Source: Maritalea mobilis (GTDB lineage: Bacteria > Pseudomonadota > Alphaproteobacteria > Rhodobacterales > Rhodobacteraceae). From it: a DNA stretch of 46,246 nt. Location of the stretch: the NCBI RefSeq assembly GCF_019800885.1, contig NZ_JAHVKE010000007.1, forward strand, positions 1 to 46,246, given 5' to 3'. Both the position numbers and the translations under genes were made by a program. This document shows positions 15,107-26,538 of the stretch, piece by piece (position 1 is the stretch's first letter; the number at the start of each line of letters is the position of its first letter). The notes under the pieces are model-generated. The model saw nothing but the letters and a program-made list of their open reading frames with translations. It was not told the origin of the DNA and ran no database searches.

Positions 15107-17455
15107 TTATTGTCCTGGCACTAAAGCCCCGTTGGCCATCTGTTCGCCGACCCGCTTTCCACCGGCAGGTGGTAGCTTAGACTCTTCAGCTTTCAGAAGC
15201 CGCAGGGCGTTGGCAACGACGACCAGCGACACGCCGACATCTGCAGCGATAGCGCCCCACATGGACGCCATCCCGAAGGCCGTCAGGCCTACAAACAGCG
15301 CTTTGGTCGCGAGCGAAATCGCAATGTTCTGGCGGATGATCGACATGGCCCGGCGCGAATGGCCGATAAGCCAAGGCACCTTGCCGATATCGTCGGTCAT
15401 GAGTGCGATATCCGCCGTCTCAATCGCTGCATCCGAGCCGACGGCACCCATGGCAATCGCGTAATGCGCCCGCGCCATGGCGGGTGCGTCGTTCACGCCG
15501 TCGCCGATCATGGCCACCATGTCGTGGGTGTCGACGAGCTCTTCGATGGCTTTCACTTTGTCTTCGGGCAGAAGCTCAGCGCGGACTTCGTTAATGCCCA
15601 CAGCGGCGGCAACGGCGCGCGCGGTGCGCTCGTTGTCGCCCGTCAGCATGACGATGGTCTTCACGCCCTGCGCGTGAAGCTGTGCCACGATGCCTTTAGC
15701 GTCTGGACGGATCCTGTCACGCAACTCCAGAAGTCCCATGACGCCAGTGTCGTCGCCCACGGCGACAAGCGTGCTTCCAGCACCTTCAATCCGGTCGCGG
15801 ATGTCTTTCGGAATGGCGCTGCCAAATCCCTTCTCTTCCGCGAAACGGTCAGAGCCAAGCCAGATTGAACGGCCAGCAGCGCGCCCTTCAAGCCCGCGAC
15901 CCGGCACAGTGCGAGTATCTTCAGCGGCAGACACCGTGACGCCGTCGACCTCAGCCCGCGCAATAATAGCACGCGCCAATGGGTGCGAGGATCGCGCCTC
16001 AAGACCGGCAGCCATCTCGATTAGGTCCTCGGCCGTCGCGGTTCCCAACGGATGCACGGACGCCACCTCAGGCTCGCCCATGGTGATCGTTCCGGTCTTG
16101 TCCATCGCCAGCGCCGTCGTGCGACCGGGCGCTTCGACATAGGCCCCACCCTTGATCAGCACCCCAGCCCGAGCCGATGCTGCAAGTGCCGCAACGATGG
16201 ACACAGGCGTCGAGATGACCAGTGCGCAAGGGCAGGCAATGACCAGAAGGACAAGCGCGTTGTAGAACCAGTAGTCCCACGCTCCGCCTGCGCTGAGCGG
16301 CGGCAGAACTGCAATCGCGATCGCTAACACCATCACGATGGGCGTGTAGATACGTGCGAATTTCGTGACCCATTGTTCTACCGGCGCGCGGCGTGCATGG
16401 GCGTCGCCAACCATGCGCGTGATCTTAGCCAGCACCGTGTCCGAGGCCAACTTGGTAGCGCGCACCGTCAGTGTGCCTTCACCATTGATTGTGCCCGCGT
16501 AGACGTCGTCCCCGATTTCTTTAGGCACCAGCGCGCTTTCACCGGTGATCGGCGCCTGATCGACGGCTCCCATCCCGGATGTGACCTCTCCATCAAGCGG
16601 AATACGGTCGCCGCCGCGCACTATGAAGCGGTCGCCTACGACCACTTCTGCGGCAGGCACGTCCATTTCAGTGCCGTTATCGCGGATCACCCGCGCCGTT
16701 GGCGGTGCGAGATCGAGAAGTGCTGAGACCGCATTCCTTGCACGTCCGATGCTCCAACTTTCCAGGAAGAGAGACAGCGAGAAGAAGAACGCAACCGTTG
16801 CCGCCTCAAAGAACTCGCCCAGGCCGATCGCACCGGCAACCGCCACAACCATCAGCAGGTTCATGTCGGGCGAAAGCCGCCACGCGGAAGACCATGCTTT
16901 TGGCGCTACGAGCCAGACGCCGCACAAAACGGCGATTGCAAAAAATGCAAGCTCGATCAACGGCATCGGCGCTTCCCCGTGGCCGGAAAAGAGCCCGACC
17001 GCCCCGCCCAAGCCGGTCTCAACCACGTGCCAGACGAAACCTGCGGCCCAAAAGCCCCCACTGAGGAACGTGAACACCCTTTGGCGGGCAAGGTGTGCAG
17101 CCTGATCGACTGATGCGCTTTCGGCATCCCACGGCTTGGCTGTCATGCCGGTGCTTGCGACCAACTCTGCAACATGTGCGTCCGAAATCGCTTTGGCGCT
17201 ATCCAGAACGATCATTCGCCCATTGATCACATCGAAGGCCAAATGCTCAGCCCCGCCCACTTTAGGACCAACCACCCTGTTGAGGATCGAGACTTCCTCA
17301 GCGCAGTCTAGGCCAGACACCTGAAAGCTGCGCCCCGATGATGGGGCAACTGCGGAAGGCGCAATATCCCCACAAGAATTGGCGCTGCCGCAGCAGGCAT
17401 CGCCATCCGTCTGCGTTTTCTCGGAATGATCGTGACGGTGTGTGTCGGACGGCAT
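15107..17455 (-). CDS. P1B-type heavy-metal ATPase (Zn/Cd/Pb exporter, ZntA/CadA-like)
   Basis: A 782-residue cation-exporting ATPase. The N-terminus is His/Cys-rich (THRHDHSEK, DACCGSANSC) and leads into one HMA-like domain with GLDCAEE in place of the usual CxxC. The membrane metal site is CPC (LVIACPCALVISTPVS), with the P-loop aspartate in DKTGTITMGEP, the nucleotide-site HP in SHPLARAI and [16 protein letters not shown] with a DCAEE-type HMA and a His-rich tail fits the Zn/Cd/Pb class better than copper. The frame runs to 17497, but a MerR promoter occupies 17488-17518, so the ATG at 17455 must be used. Confidence 0.9.
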   Translation of the reverse strand: MPSDTHRHDHSEKTQTDGDACCGSANSCGDIAPSAVAPSSGRSFQVSGLDCAEEVSILNRVVGPKVGGAEHLAFDVINGRMIVLDSAKAISDAHVAELVASTGMTAKPWDAESASVDQAAHLARQRVFTFLSGGFWAAGFVWHVVETGLGGAVGLFSGHGEAPMPLIELAFFAIAVLCGVWLVAPKAWSSAWRLSPDMNLLMVVAVAGAIGLGEFFEAATVAFFFSLSLFLESWSIGRARNAVSALLDLAPPTARVIRDNGTEMDVPAAEVVVGDRFIVRGGDRIPLDGEVTSGMGAVDQAPITGESALVPKEIGDDVYAGTINGEGTLTVRATKLASDTVLAKITRMVGDAHARRAPVEQWVTKFARIYTPIVMVLAIAIAVLPPLSAGGAWDYWFYNALVLLVIACPCALVISTPVSIVAALAASARAGVLIKGGAYVEAPGRTTALAMDKTGTITMGEPEVASVHPLGTATAEDLIEMAAGLEARSSHPLARAIIARAEVDGVTVSAAEDTRTVPGRGLEGRAAGRSIWLGSDRFAEEKGFGSAIPKDIRDRIEGAGSTLVAVGDDTGVMGLLELRDRIRPDAKGIVAQLHAQGVKTIVMLTGDNERTARAVAAAVGINEVRAELLPEDKVKAIEELVDTHDMVAMIGDGVNDAPAMARAHYAIAMGAVGSDAAIETADIALMTDDIGKVPWLIGHSRRAMSIIRQNIAISLATKALFVGLTAFGMASMWGAIAADVGVSLVVVANALRLLKAEESKLPPAGGKRVGEQMANGALVPGQ

Positions 17456-17487
17456 GGAGACACCTCGGGATTCGGTATTATGCAACC

Positions 17488-17518
17488 GAGATAGCACCTA
17501 TAGCCACTATAGCTTCAA
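17488..17518 (-). promoter_or_regulatory. MerR-family promoter/operator for the P1B ATPase
   Basis: On the minus strand: TTGAAG (17513-17518), a 19-bp spacer with a perfect dyad CTATAG-TGG-CTATAG, then TATCTC (17488-17493). The boxes match the 6834-6864 promoter, so the same regulator (merR at 6896-7324) is the obvious candidate. It fixes the ATPase start at 17455. Confidence 0.82.
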
Positions 17519-17692
17519 GAGGTTAGATTTCGCCAACCCGCAGGTTGTTGAGAGGCGTTCTCGGCGCAGATTGGGCAGTCGCAAAGAAGAAACCACGCCC
17601 GGCAGTCGGGCATAGTTCCATCTTAACAAGTCTGGCGGTTGGCGAGAGCAAAGGCACGTTTGTGAGAACCCGGATTATTGGCCTCGAGTTTT

Positions 17693-18349
17693 CTAGGCCG
17701 GATAAAGGCGTGCCATGGATCCGATTTCGACATTGGGGAAGAGAGCGTTGATATGTGGCATTACCATCCGCACACATCCGGAACTCGCGCGACTTCCGAT
17801 TGACCAAGGCTGTGGTGTGCCATGGATCCTAAGGTAAGTATCTCGCTGGCCGACATACAAGTACAGCGCACGTGAGCCGAGCGCATTGTTGGGCCCAGGT
17901 TCCTGCCCGTTGGCATACTGCGAATATACCTCCGGCTCCCGCGCGATCATGTTTGCAGTGGGGGTCCAGTGTGGCCATTCGACCTTTCGCCGGATGGTGT
18001 AAGTCCCCGGTTGGTACAACCCGTCACGGCCAATGGCGACGCCATATCGCATCGCGGTTCCGCCAGATTCAATGTGGTACAAGTAGCGCGCGGTCGCATC
18101 GACGTGAATGTCACCTGGAACAAGCCCATCGTTCGCTGCCACCCTTTGAGGCAGCAGACGGGGGTGTAGGCCCCACGGATTGGTGGTGGCCAGATCAAAA
18201 CCGGGCGGCGTAACCTGCGCATCCCAAGCCGCCATTTCCGACTCTGTTGGCCAAGTATTTGCCAACGACGATTCAGCCAATGCAGCCGAAAACAACGCCG
18301 TGGTCGTTTGGATGAAATGTCGTCTCGTCAGCACCTGTTTTCCCCGCAT
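17693..18349 (-). CDS. Tat-exported L,D-transpeptidase (YkuD family)
   Basis: A 218-residue exported enzyme. The N-terminus has a twin-arginine signal (LTRRHFIQTTTALFSAALAESSLA). The catalytic domain shows the order expected for YkuD: TARYLYHIE, MRYGVAIGRDGLYQPGTYTI, IHGTPQPWSIG with the conserved His, and SSGCVRM with the catalytic Cys. It would make 3-3 cross-links in peptidoglycan or attach outer-membrane proteins. The open frame reaches 18568, but a MerR-type operator at 18393-18423 and the Tat motif place the start at 18349. Its first 38 codons resemble the truncated gene at 36745-36861, so a second copy once stood in the other metal cluster. Confidence 0.86.
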   Translation of the reverse strand: MRGKQVLTRRHFIQTTTALFSAALAESSLANTWPTESEMAAWDAQVTPPGFDLATTNPWGLHPRLLPQRVAANDGLVPGDIHVDATARYLYHIESGGTAMRYGVAIGRDGLYQPGTYTIRRKVEWPHWTPTANMIAREPEVYSQYANGQEPGPNNALGSRALYLYVGQRDTYLRIHGTPQPWSIGSRASSGCVRMVMPHINALFPNVEIGSMARLYPA

Positions 18350-18392
18350 CAAAATTTGTTTTTCAGTGGCATGATCTAAGGTCGCCTGTGAT

Positions 18393-18423
18393 ATGGTTAT
18401 ACCTCCAGTAGCTAGAGGTTCAA
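18393..18423 (-). promoter_or_regulatory. CueR/HmrR-type operator before the L,D-transpeptidase
   Basis: On the minus strand: TTGAAC (18418-18423), then a strong dyad ACCTCTAG-CTA-CTGGAGGT, and AACCAT at the -10 position after 19 bp. The GGAGGTATAACC run resembles the copA promoter of E. coli (GGAAGGTTTAACC), so copper-type control is more likely here than at 17488. Confidence 0.6.
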
Positions 18424-18503
18424 GAAAAAAGTTGGACGCGGAATACTGTGTTTGCGACTTAGCGGGAAAGTGGACGCACAGGTCGTCTTTAGGAAGGTAA
18501 ATA

Positions 18504-18914
18504 ATGCCAAAAATCCAACTTCCCGCACTTACCCCAAAACGCAGAGCCTGGAACATGGGGCGGGTCATCGGTCAGAAACGATCTTTGCTGCAACAACAGG
18601 TCTGTGCGATCCGGGCGCGGCTCGAGCTTGCGGGTTACCTAAGCGATCTGGCTCTATTCAACGTCGCCATCGGCAGCAAGCTACGTGGTTGTGAGCTGGT
18701 CAAACTGACTGTGTCCGACCTCGTCAAACATGACCGCGTCCGAGAAGGCGTTTCGATCATCCAGAGCAAGACCAAGCCACCGGTCCAGTTTGAACTATCG
18801 GAAAACACGCGTGAATCTGTCTTCGTCTGGGTCAAGTCACCTGAGATGTTTGCATGTCGGTTTTTGTTTCCCAGCCGCGTCCATGATCGCCCACACGTCT
18901 CGACCCGCCAGTAA
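18504..18914 (+). pseudogene. Truncated phage-type tyrosine integrase
   Basis: The product has the N-terminal half of a common proteobacterial tyrosine recombinase (ALFNVAIGSKLRGCELVKLTVSDL, with the catalytic-domain arginine context, then IQSKTKPPVQFEL). The frame stops right after HVSTRQ, before the segment that should hold the HxxR and tyrosine nucleophile, so about a third of the protein is missing. Downstream sequence does not resume the family in any frame I could see. It lies at the edge of the decayed zone and probably marks an old element boundary. Confidence 0.75.
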
Positions 18915-19059
18915 GGACGGCTTGTTCGTGATCGGGTCGCGGCGTTGGTCGTTGCTGATCCCATAATTACAGGCATGCTGTTCCGCAGCTAATGCCTGCT
19001 TTGGTTGGGCAGTATGGAGAACGGCGGCCCCATCTTCGGGGCCGCCCGAACCTTGTTTG

Positions 19060-19383
19060 CTAAGCTGGGTTGAACAGCCGCTGTGCGAACAAACCGTTTT
19101 GTTTGCTTTCGCGGAGCAGCTTTGCACCCGCCAGAACCGCCGGATCAGCAATAGGCTCGACCAGCACCACAAGCAGATAAGCTGCGCCGAAGCTAGCTAC
19201 GGCTGACATATTCTCGGCTCCAAAGCCCTGACCATAGAATGCCCAGAAGGCGACCCAAGCGATCACGCCGCCTTGGTAATCGAAAGACAGCTTCAGGACT
19301 TCACTGTAGTTACAGTCAACGAAAGCCTTCTGTTCGGGAATGATGCGCTTGGCCAAAGCGTCGATGGCAAAGAGCGCCCGCAT
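19060..19383 (-). CDS. Hypothetical membrane-associated protein, 107 residues
   Basis: The open frame extends to 19581, but its first 66 residues are arginine/serine-rich and look non-coding, so I start at the ATG at 19383. The product has a soluble N-terminal part (RALFAIDALAKRIIPEQKAF) and one or two hydrophobic segments (GGVIAWVAFWAFYGQGF and FGAAYLLVVLVEPIADPAVL). The family is not recognised. It may be the surviving 3' part of a longer gene, because the ORF at 19316-19786 overlaps its 5' side in another frame. Confidence that it is expressed is low. Confidence 0.35.
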   Translation of the reverse strand: MRALFAIDALAKRIIPEQKAFVDCNYSEVLKLSFDYQGGVIAWVAFWAFYGQGFGAENMSAVASFGAAYLLVVLVEPIADPAVLAGAKLLRESKQNGLFAQRLFNPA

Positions 19384-19786
19384 CTTCCGGGGCAGCGTGT
19401 GATGCAGCTGTGAACGCCCAGATCTTCCGGCGTTTCGGGCGCTCCGTGTTCCGCGACGCAGCCGGGCTCGCGACCACCAGTGAGCTGAATTCACCGAGCT
19501 CAAGCGCCTTGAACAACAGCATCTCGGACACGCCGATACGAATGGCCAATTCGATGCCATCGACCTCGGATCGGTGTCCATGCGGTCCTTCGTGTGTCAC
19601 CCGCGCAAACTCGTTAGTTTTTGCTGCGAATCCTCGAGTGCTGAGTTCATGACGACCACCTGAATCAATGTAAGAATCCCACATCGCAATACAGAGTGGA
19701 TATGGCGGCTCCATTATCGTTACCTTGAAGCGAGCGACTTGGCTCAAGTGGTGGACGTCCGCTTTGGGGAAGCTGAGTCGCAGCAT
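19316..19786 (-). pseudogene. Unrecognised coding remnant
   Basis: The middle of this frame looks protein-like (FAAKTNEFARVTHEGPHGHR, then VDGIELAIRIGVSEMLLFKA), but the last 35 residues are arginine/histidine-rich and overlap the better frame of the 107-residue ORF. A frameshift near 19380-19420 joining the two would give one continuous protein; I cannot confirm that they belong together. No family is recognised. Confidence 0.3.
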
Positions 19787-19888
19787 ATGGCTTCAACTTC
19801 AATGGCAGGTTTGGGCCGATTCTGTGGAAAACAACGCGTTGCTGGCGCAAAAAATGGTGATCTGCACAGCGAGCGAGCGCCTTTCTGG

Positions 19889-21321
19889 TCAGGCTTTTCG
19901 CATTTTCTGCGGTGCAGGAAAGATTTTGGCCAGTTTTCGGAGGTTTTGGGCGGTGGCGGCGAGCAGGAATTCGTCATTCGCACCGCATGGACCACGTAAT
20001 CGGAGCCGCCCCAGTCCAAGGATGCGCTTGAGGTGCGCGAAGAGCATCTCGACCTTTTTTCGGAGCTTCATCGAGATTTCGTATTGCTTGGTGTTGGCGA
20101 TATCGCGGGCGACCTGGCGGGCGTCTTCGCGCTCTTCAAGGGTGATCTAGCGCGCGTCGGCGTTTGGGCAGCACTTTAATTTGGAGGGGCAGGCCTGACA
20201 GACTACCTTCAAGGCGCGATACCGCGCCGTGCCTTTGCCCGATGGTCCCCGGTTCGGGTCTGAGTAGTTGCGCCGGAACTGCTTCAGTTCGTGGCCTTCG
20301 GGGCAGATGTATTGATCGTTCTCGGCATCCCACTCGAAGTCGGCACGGGTCCAGGTTCCATCGTTCCTTCCGGATTTATCGAAGACCGGGATGTGTGGTG
20401 CGATCTTTTGGCCGACAAGCCAGCCCAACATCGGGCCAGTGCCGTAGGCCGTGTCTGCGATCAGACGCTCGGGATGCAGATCGAAATTTGCCTTCACGCG
20501 GTTCAGCATTGTCTTGGTCGACCCAACCTCGGCCTGCCGGATCGACCTCGTTGCTTCGACATCAACGATGACGCCGTGGTCCATATCGATCAGGTAGTTG
20601 TCGGAATAACTAGAGAATGCAGGCCCTTTGCGTGCTGCTGTCCATTGGCTTGCAGGGTCGGAATGCGAGGTGAACTTGGGCTGAACCTCGCTGGCCCCGC
20701 CAAGTGCGGCCTCATCCAGCGTGTCGAGATACTCGCGGACCGCGCGTGGCGCATCTGCCGGATCTATCCGCGCTGTATCCCAGCCATCCTTCGATGTGGA
20801 GTGCTGTTTGTTCGCATCCGCCTCGCCTCTCGGGACATTGCTGTGCAATGCCCTGTTGGCCAGTGGATCAGGCTCGCGTTGATGGCCATGCGCTGGCCGC
20901 TCACCAGACCTTCCTCGATGCAACGCGCCACCGTCGTCTCGAACAGATGGCGTAGCAGTTCACTCTCGCGGAAACGACCATGACGGTTCTTGGAAAAGGT
21001 CGAATGGTTAGGAACACGGTCGTTCAAATCCAGACGACAAAACCAGCGATATGCCAGGTTCAGATGCACCTCCTCGCAAAGCCGCCGCTCCGACCGAATG
21101 CCGAAGCAATAGCCGACCAGAAGCATCCTGATCAGCAGCTCTGGATCGACCGAGGGGCGGCCCGTGTGGCTGTAGAAATCCGAAAGATGGGCGCGAATAC
21201 TGCTCAGATCGACGAACCGAAAAATCGACCGTAGCAGGTGATCCTGGGGAACGTGATCCTCCAGCGAGAACTCATAAAACAGCGCTGCTTGTGCTTCCTG
21301 CCTCGGTCCCATCATCGCCAA
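19889..21321 (-). mobile_element. Decayed IS1182-like insertion sequence (broken transposase)
   Basis: Read leftwards, the transposase begins at 21321 (MAMMGPRQEAQAALF, then LVGYCFGIRSERRLCEEVHLNLAYRW), which is IS1182-like. It shifts frame near 20820-20880: the first frame runs off after NASLI and the second picks up at EADANKQHSTSKDGW, with about 41 extra bases between. The second frame carries NYLIDMDHGVIVDVEATRS and a Cys-rich segment (ICPEGH, VCQACPSKLKC), then hits an in-frame TAG at 20147-20149. The same frame continues to 19889 (KVEMLFAHLKRILGLGRLRLRG). The shift and nonsense codon make it inactive. Ends are uncertain; GTTGAAAAAC-like sequence near 21380 may be one terminus. Confidence 0.75.
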
Positions 21322-21941
21322 TCCCTCCCTTCAGGAAGAATTGAATCAGCGAGTTACACGGCAATCAAGGAAGAGTTTTTCAACGAAATAGACCGTTCGT
21401 TAAACTCTATAAGGTCGGGTGAAGGTCGGCGCATAGATCTCCTGTCCAAAACAACGTCGACAAATGCCGATCCCGACAGCTGCGATCGCGCTCAAAGCGA
21501 TTTTTATTCTGGTCGTCGAGCGCAAACAGCAATGATGGTCCCAGTTGTGGTGTGGTATGTTTCTGCGTGAACCCAGCTGCGCGTTGCTTGCTTAACCATC
21601 GTCGGCGCTTCGATCACTGTAAGACGGCATTGGCGTGTAGCGGTCTGCCGGCTTAACTGGGCTCGTGTTTGATCTAAGCAACTTGACGTGTCGGCTCAAC
21701 ATACTTTCGGGAGCCTAGCATATTGCTTTTGCGTGACCTATTGAAATCGCGAGCTGTAGCTTCTCGGCTCCGTCTTGGCGCTGTGCGCCAAGGTATCGAC
21801 AGCACAAAGAGATTTTAAAGACATAACCGAAGGGGTCAGATGTAACGCCTACGATCGAGCTGCTGAAGGGCGCGATTTTCGTGGACAAGTTTCCGGAGAA
21901 TGCGTTTTGCGAGAAAAGAAGGTAACGCGTGAAGCGAACTG
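21322..21941. other. Gene-poor stretch after the IS remnant
   Basis: No ORF over 60 codons here has a plausible start site or recognisable product. The base composition is less GC-rich than that of the metal genes. It probably consists of decayed flanks of the insertion sequence and the broken DUF411 gene. Confidence 0.4.
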
Positions 21942-22396
21942 CTACGTCTGTCGCCGGAAAACTTCTGTTGATCCATGACCCATCACGAAAAGTGTATAGA
22001 ACACATCACGCTGATTGCCCATCTCCATGACGGGTGAGCCGATCGGCATGCCAAGGACCGACAAGCCCATGGCTTCCAGTCGTTCGGCGAGCAAACGCGC
22101 GACATCCTCGGCCGACCATGGCGCTCATCAAAGTAGCCGTCGACGAGCGCCGTGTGGCATGAGGCTAATTCGGACCTGCTATCTGACCGTTCCTTGAACG
22201 CATAGAGCACGTCCTGATTGATATCGTGTGTTTCCCCGACGAAACCCACGCGCTCCAAGTGCTCGCCCCACGCCGAGCAGTATCCGCAGGTCGGTGATTT
22301 CTACACCTCGACGCGCGGCGACGGCGACTGCGCGTGGACCATACCAGACAGCCCGGCGGCATTGACGCCTGCAACAATTAATTCTCGTCTGTTCAT
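21942..22396 (-). pseudogene. Broken DUF411 metal-binding protein gene
   Basis: Pieces of a DUF411 (periplasmic metal-binding, often CopG-like) protein are spread over several minus-strand frames. The start and signal peptide lie at 22396 (NRRELIVAGVNAAGLSGMVHA). The central SCHTALVDGY, whose SCHTA..DGY is the family signature, is in a second frame near 22150. The C-terminal MPIGSPVMEMGNQRDVFYTLF is in a third frame near 22050-21990. The N-terminal CGCC metal motif appears to be deleted between the first two pieces. At least two frameshifts plus the deletion make it non-functional. It lies just downstream of copZ/copA on the same strand. Confidence 0.7.
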
Positions 22397-22463
22397 GCGT
22401 ATTTCCAGTTCCAATCCTGTTCGGTTTAGGCGGCCATTCACTCGAGATGTCATATAAAGTTCA

Positions 22464-22658
22464 TCAAGCCGGAGTGACCGGGTAGCCGGCTCCCTCCAAG
22501 GCGGCCTGAAGCGCAGCGGCATCCTTGCCGGAAGAAATCATGACGGTCTTCGATGTCAGGTCTGTATCGACCTTGGCTGCTGGATCGATCGCCTTGAGCG
22601 CCTTGTCGATGGCGGCCGTGCAGTGGGCGCAGCTCATATCCGGGACGTGAAACTTCAT
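22464..22658 (-). CDS. copZ: CopZ-like copper chaperone (HMA domain)
   Basis: A 64-residue single heavy-metal-associated domain with MSCAHCTAAIDKAL (CxxC near residues 10-13) and a typical beta-alpha-beta-beta-alpha-beta length. It binds Cu(I) in the cytoplasm and passes it to a CopA ATPase, which is encoded 150 bases upstream on the same strand. GGAG lies seven bases before the ATG. The spacer between copA and copZ contains a 9-bp stem (GGGAGGCAA/TTGCCTCCC, 22702-22742) with a long loop and no T-tract, so transcription probably continues from copA. Confidence 0.88.
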   Translation of the reverse strand: MKFHVPDMSCAHCTAAIDKALKAIDPAAKVDTDLTSKTVMISSGKDAAALQAALEGAGYPVTPA

Positions 22659-22808
22659 TTCGAGTTCTCCTTGTCATGTTGAGTCTCAGAGGCTGGGTTT
22701 CGGGAGGCAAGCGGAGGACCGGATTGCCTCCCTGAACAGAACGTGCGTCGGCCCCGGTCTTTGGCTCCGATCATTTGCACGCGAGGTCGGGCGAGCATGT
22801 CGTGTCTG

Positions 22809-25142
<2,334 letters not shown>

Positions 25143-25164
25143 TGGGATTCCCCTTTCGGGACTC

Positions 25165-25195
25165 AATGTGGGGCTTCCAACGGTTGGAAGGTCAA
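25165..25195 (-). promoter_or_regulatory. CueR/HmrR-type promoter/operator for copA
   Basis: On the minus strand: TTGACC (25190-25195), a 19-bp spacer centred on a perfect dyad CTTCCAAC-C-GTTGGAAG, then CACATT (25165-25170). This closely matches copper-responsive MerR promoters. The -35 overlaps the stop codon of the upstream permease gene (25192-25194). No CueR-like gene lies in this cluster, so the regulator must be elsewhere (or the MerR at 6896). Confidence 0.82.
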
Positions 25196-26538
25196 GGGGA
25201 TGATTTCTCTGTTTCAATAGTGCCTGCCGGCCCGTGGTCATGATCGTCGTCCGTGGGCGGGTTGAGCTTCAGGAAGACATGCTCGAACGCGAAGACGGCT
25301 GCCATGGCGGCCAACGCGATCAGAACGATCGTCGGGTCGCTTTGCCATTTCATCACGGTGAAGGCTCCAAGCACGACGGCGTCGAGACCGATTGCGGTGA
25401 GGAGGATCCACCCTCGCGCGCCGATCTCTTCCCTAAGGTGACGCCAGACGCCCCAATGGATCAGAATGTCCATCACGAGGTAGAAGAAAGCTCCGAGCGA
25501 CGCGATGCGACTGAGGTCGAAGAAGATGGTGAGAACGCCTGCGATCACGACTGTGTAGACAAGTGTGTGATCCCGGATCGTGCCCGGCATCCCGAAATGG
25601 CTGTGCGGGATCATCTTCATGTCGGTCAGCATGGCGAGCATGCGGGACACCGCGAAAATGCTTGCGATCACGCCCGAGGCCGTCGCGACAAGCGCCAGCG
25701 CCACCGTCAGGTAGAAACCGATCCGGCCGAGCGCGGGTTCGGCCGCTTCGGCGAGCGCGTAGTCTTTCGCGGCGATGATCCGGTCGAGCGGCAGGCTCGA
25801 GCCCACGGCGAAGGCCACCAGCAGGTAGACCACCACGCAGATCGCGATCGAGATGACGATGGCGCGGCCGACATTGCGGTGCGGGTCCGTGATCTCGGCG
25901 CCGGAATTCGTGATCGTCGTGAAGCCCTTGAACGCGAGGATCGCGAGGGCGAGCGATGCGACGAAACCGGCGGCGCCCGTTTCCCCGTCGCCCGTCGCCT
26001 CGAAGGAGATGCCACCCGCCCACAGCGCCGCGATGCCGAAGAGCGCGATCCCTCCAACCTTGAGGACCGCCATGACCTGCGACAGGAGCCCCACCGATCT
26101 GTTGCCGGAGGCATTCACGAGGTAGGCGAAGACGATGAGGCCGACACCGATCGCCGGGACGAGCCAGCCGCCCGGCTCCATCCCCAGACCGCGCAACAGG
26201 TAGGTGGCGAAGGTCCGTGCAACCAGGCTTTCGTTGATGACCATCGAAAGGGCCATCAGGAGTGCCGCGCCAGCGGCGACCGTTGTCGGTCCGTAGGCCT
26301 TCTTCAGGATCATGCCGATGCCGCCCGCGGACGGCCAGGTATTCGACATCTTGATGTAGGTGTAGGCGCTGAATGCCGTCACGACGGCGCCCGCGACGAA
26401 CGCCAATGGGAACAACGGGCCTGCCAGTTCGGCAATCTGCCCGGTCAGGGCAAGGATGCCGGCGCCGATCATCACGCCCGTTCCCATCGCCACGGCGTCA
26501 GGCAGGCTGAGGCTGTTCTGCTGGTAGTCGGAACTCAT
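25192..26538 (-). CDS. APC-family amino-acid/polyamine-type permease
   Basis: A 448-residue, 12-helix transporter of the APC superfamily. The N-terminus has [22 protein letters not shown] and the unwound-helix region of LeuT-fold transporters, and helix 6 has [25 protein letters not shown]. The C-terminus is aspartate/histidine-rich ([12 protein letters not shown]) and may bind metal. The substrate is unknown. The ATG at 26538 overlaps the stop of the VTT gene (ATGA), so the two are co-transcribed, and the frame upstream to 26658 is not used. It sits directly upstream of the copper ATPase promoter. Confidence 0.8.
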   Translation of the reverse strand: MSSDYQQNSLSLPDAVAMGTGVMIGAGILALTGQIAELAGPLFPLAFVAGAVVTAFSAYTYIKMSNTWPSAGGIGMILKKAYGPTTVAAGAALLMALSMVINESLVARTFATYLLRGLGMEPGGWLVPAIGVGLIVFAYLVNASGNRSVGLLSQVMAVLKVGGIALFGIAALWAGGISFEATGDGETGAAGFVASLALAILAFKGFTTITNSGAEITDPHRNVGRAIVISIAICVVVYLLVAFAVGSSLPLDRIIAAKDYALAEAAEPALGRIGFYLTVALALVATASGVIASIFAVSRMLAMLTDMKMIPHSHFGMPGTIRDHTLVYTVVIAGVLTIFFDLSRIASLGAFFYLVMDILIHWGVWRHLREEIGARGWILLTAIGLDAVVLGAFTVMKWQSDPTIVLIALAAMAAVFAFEHVFLKLNPPTDDDHDHGPAGTIETEKSSP

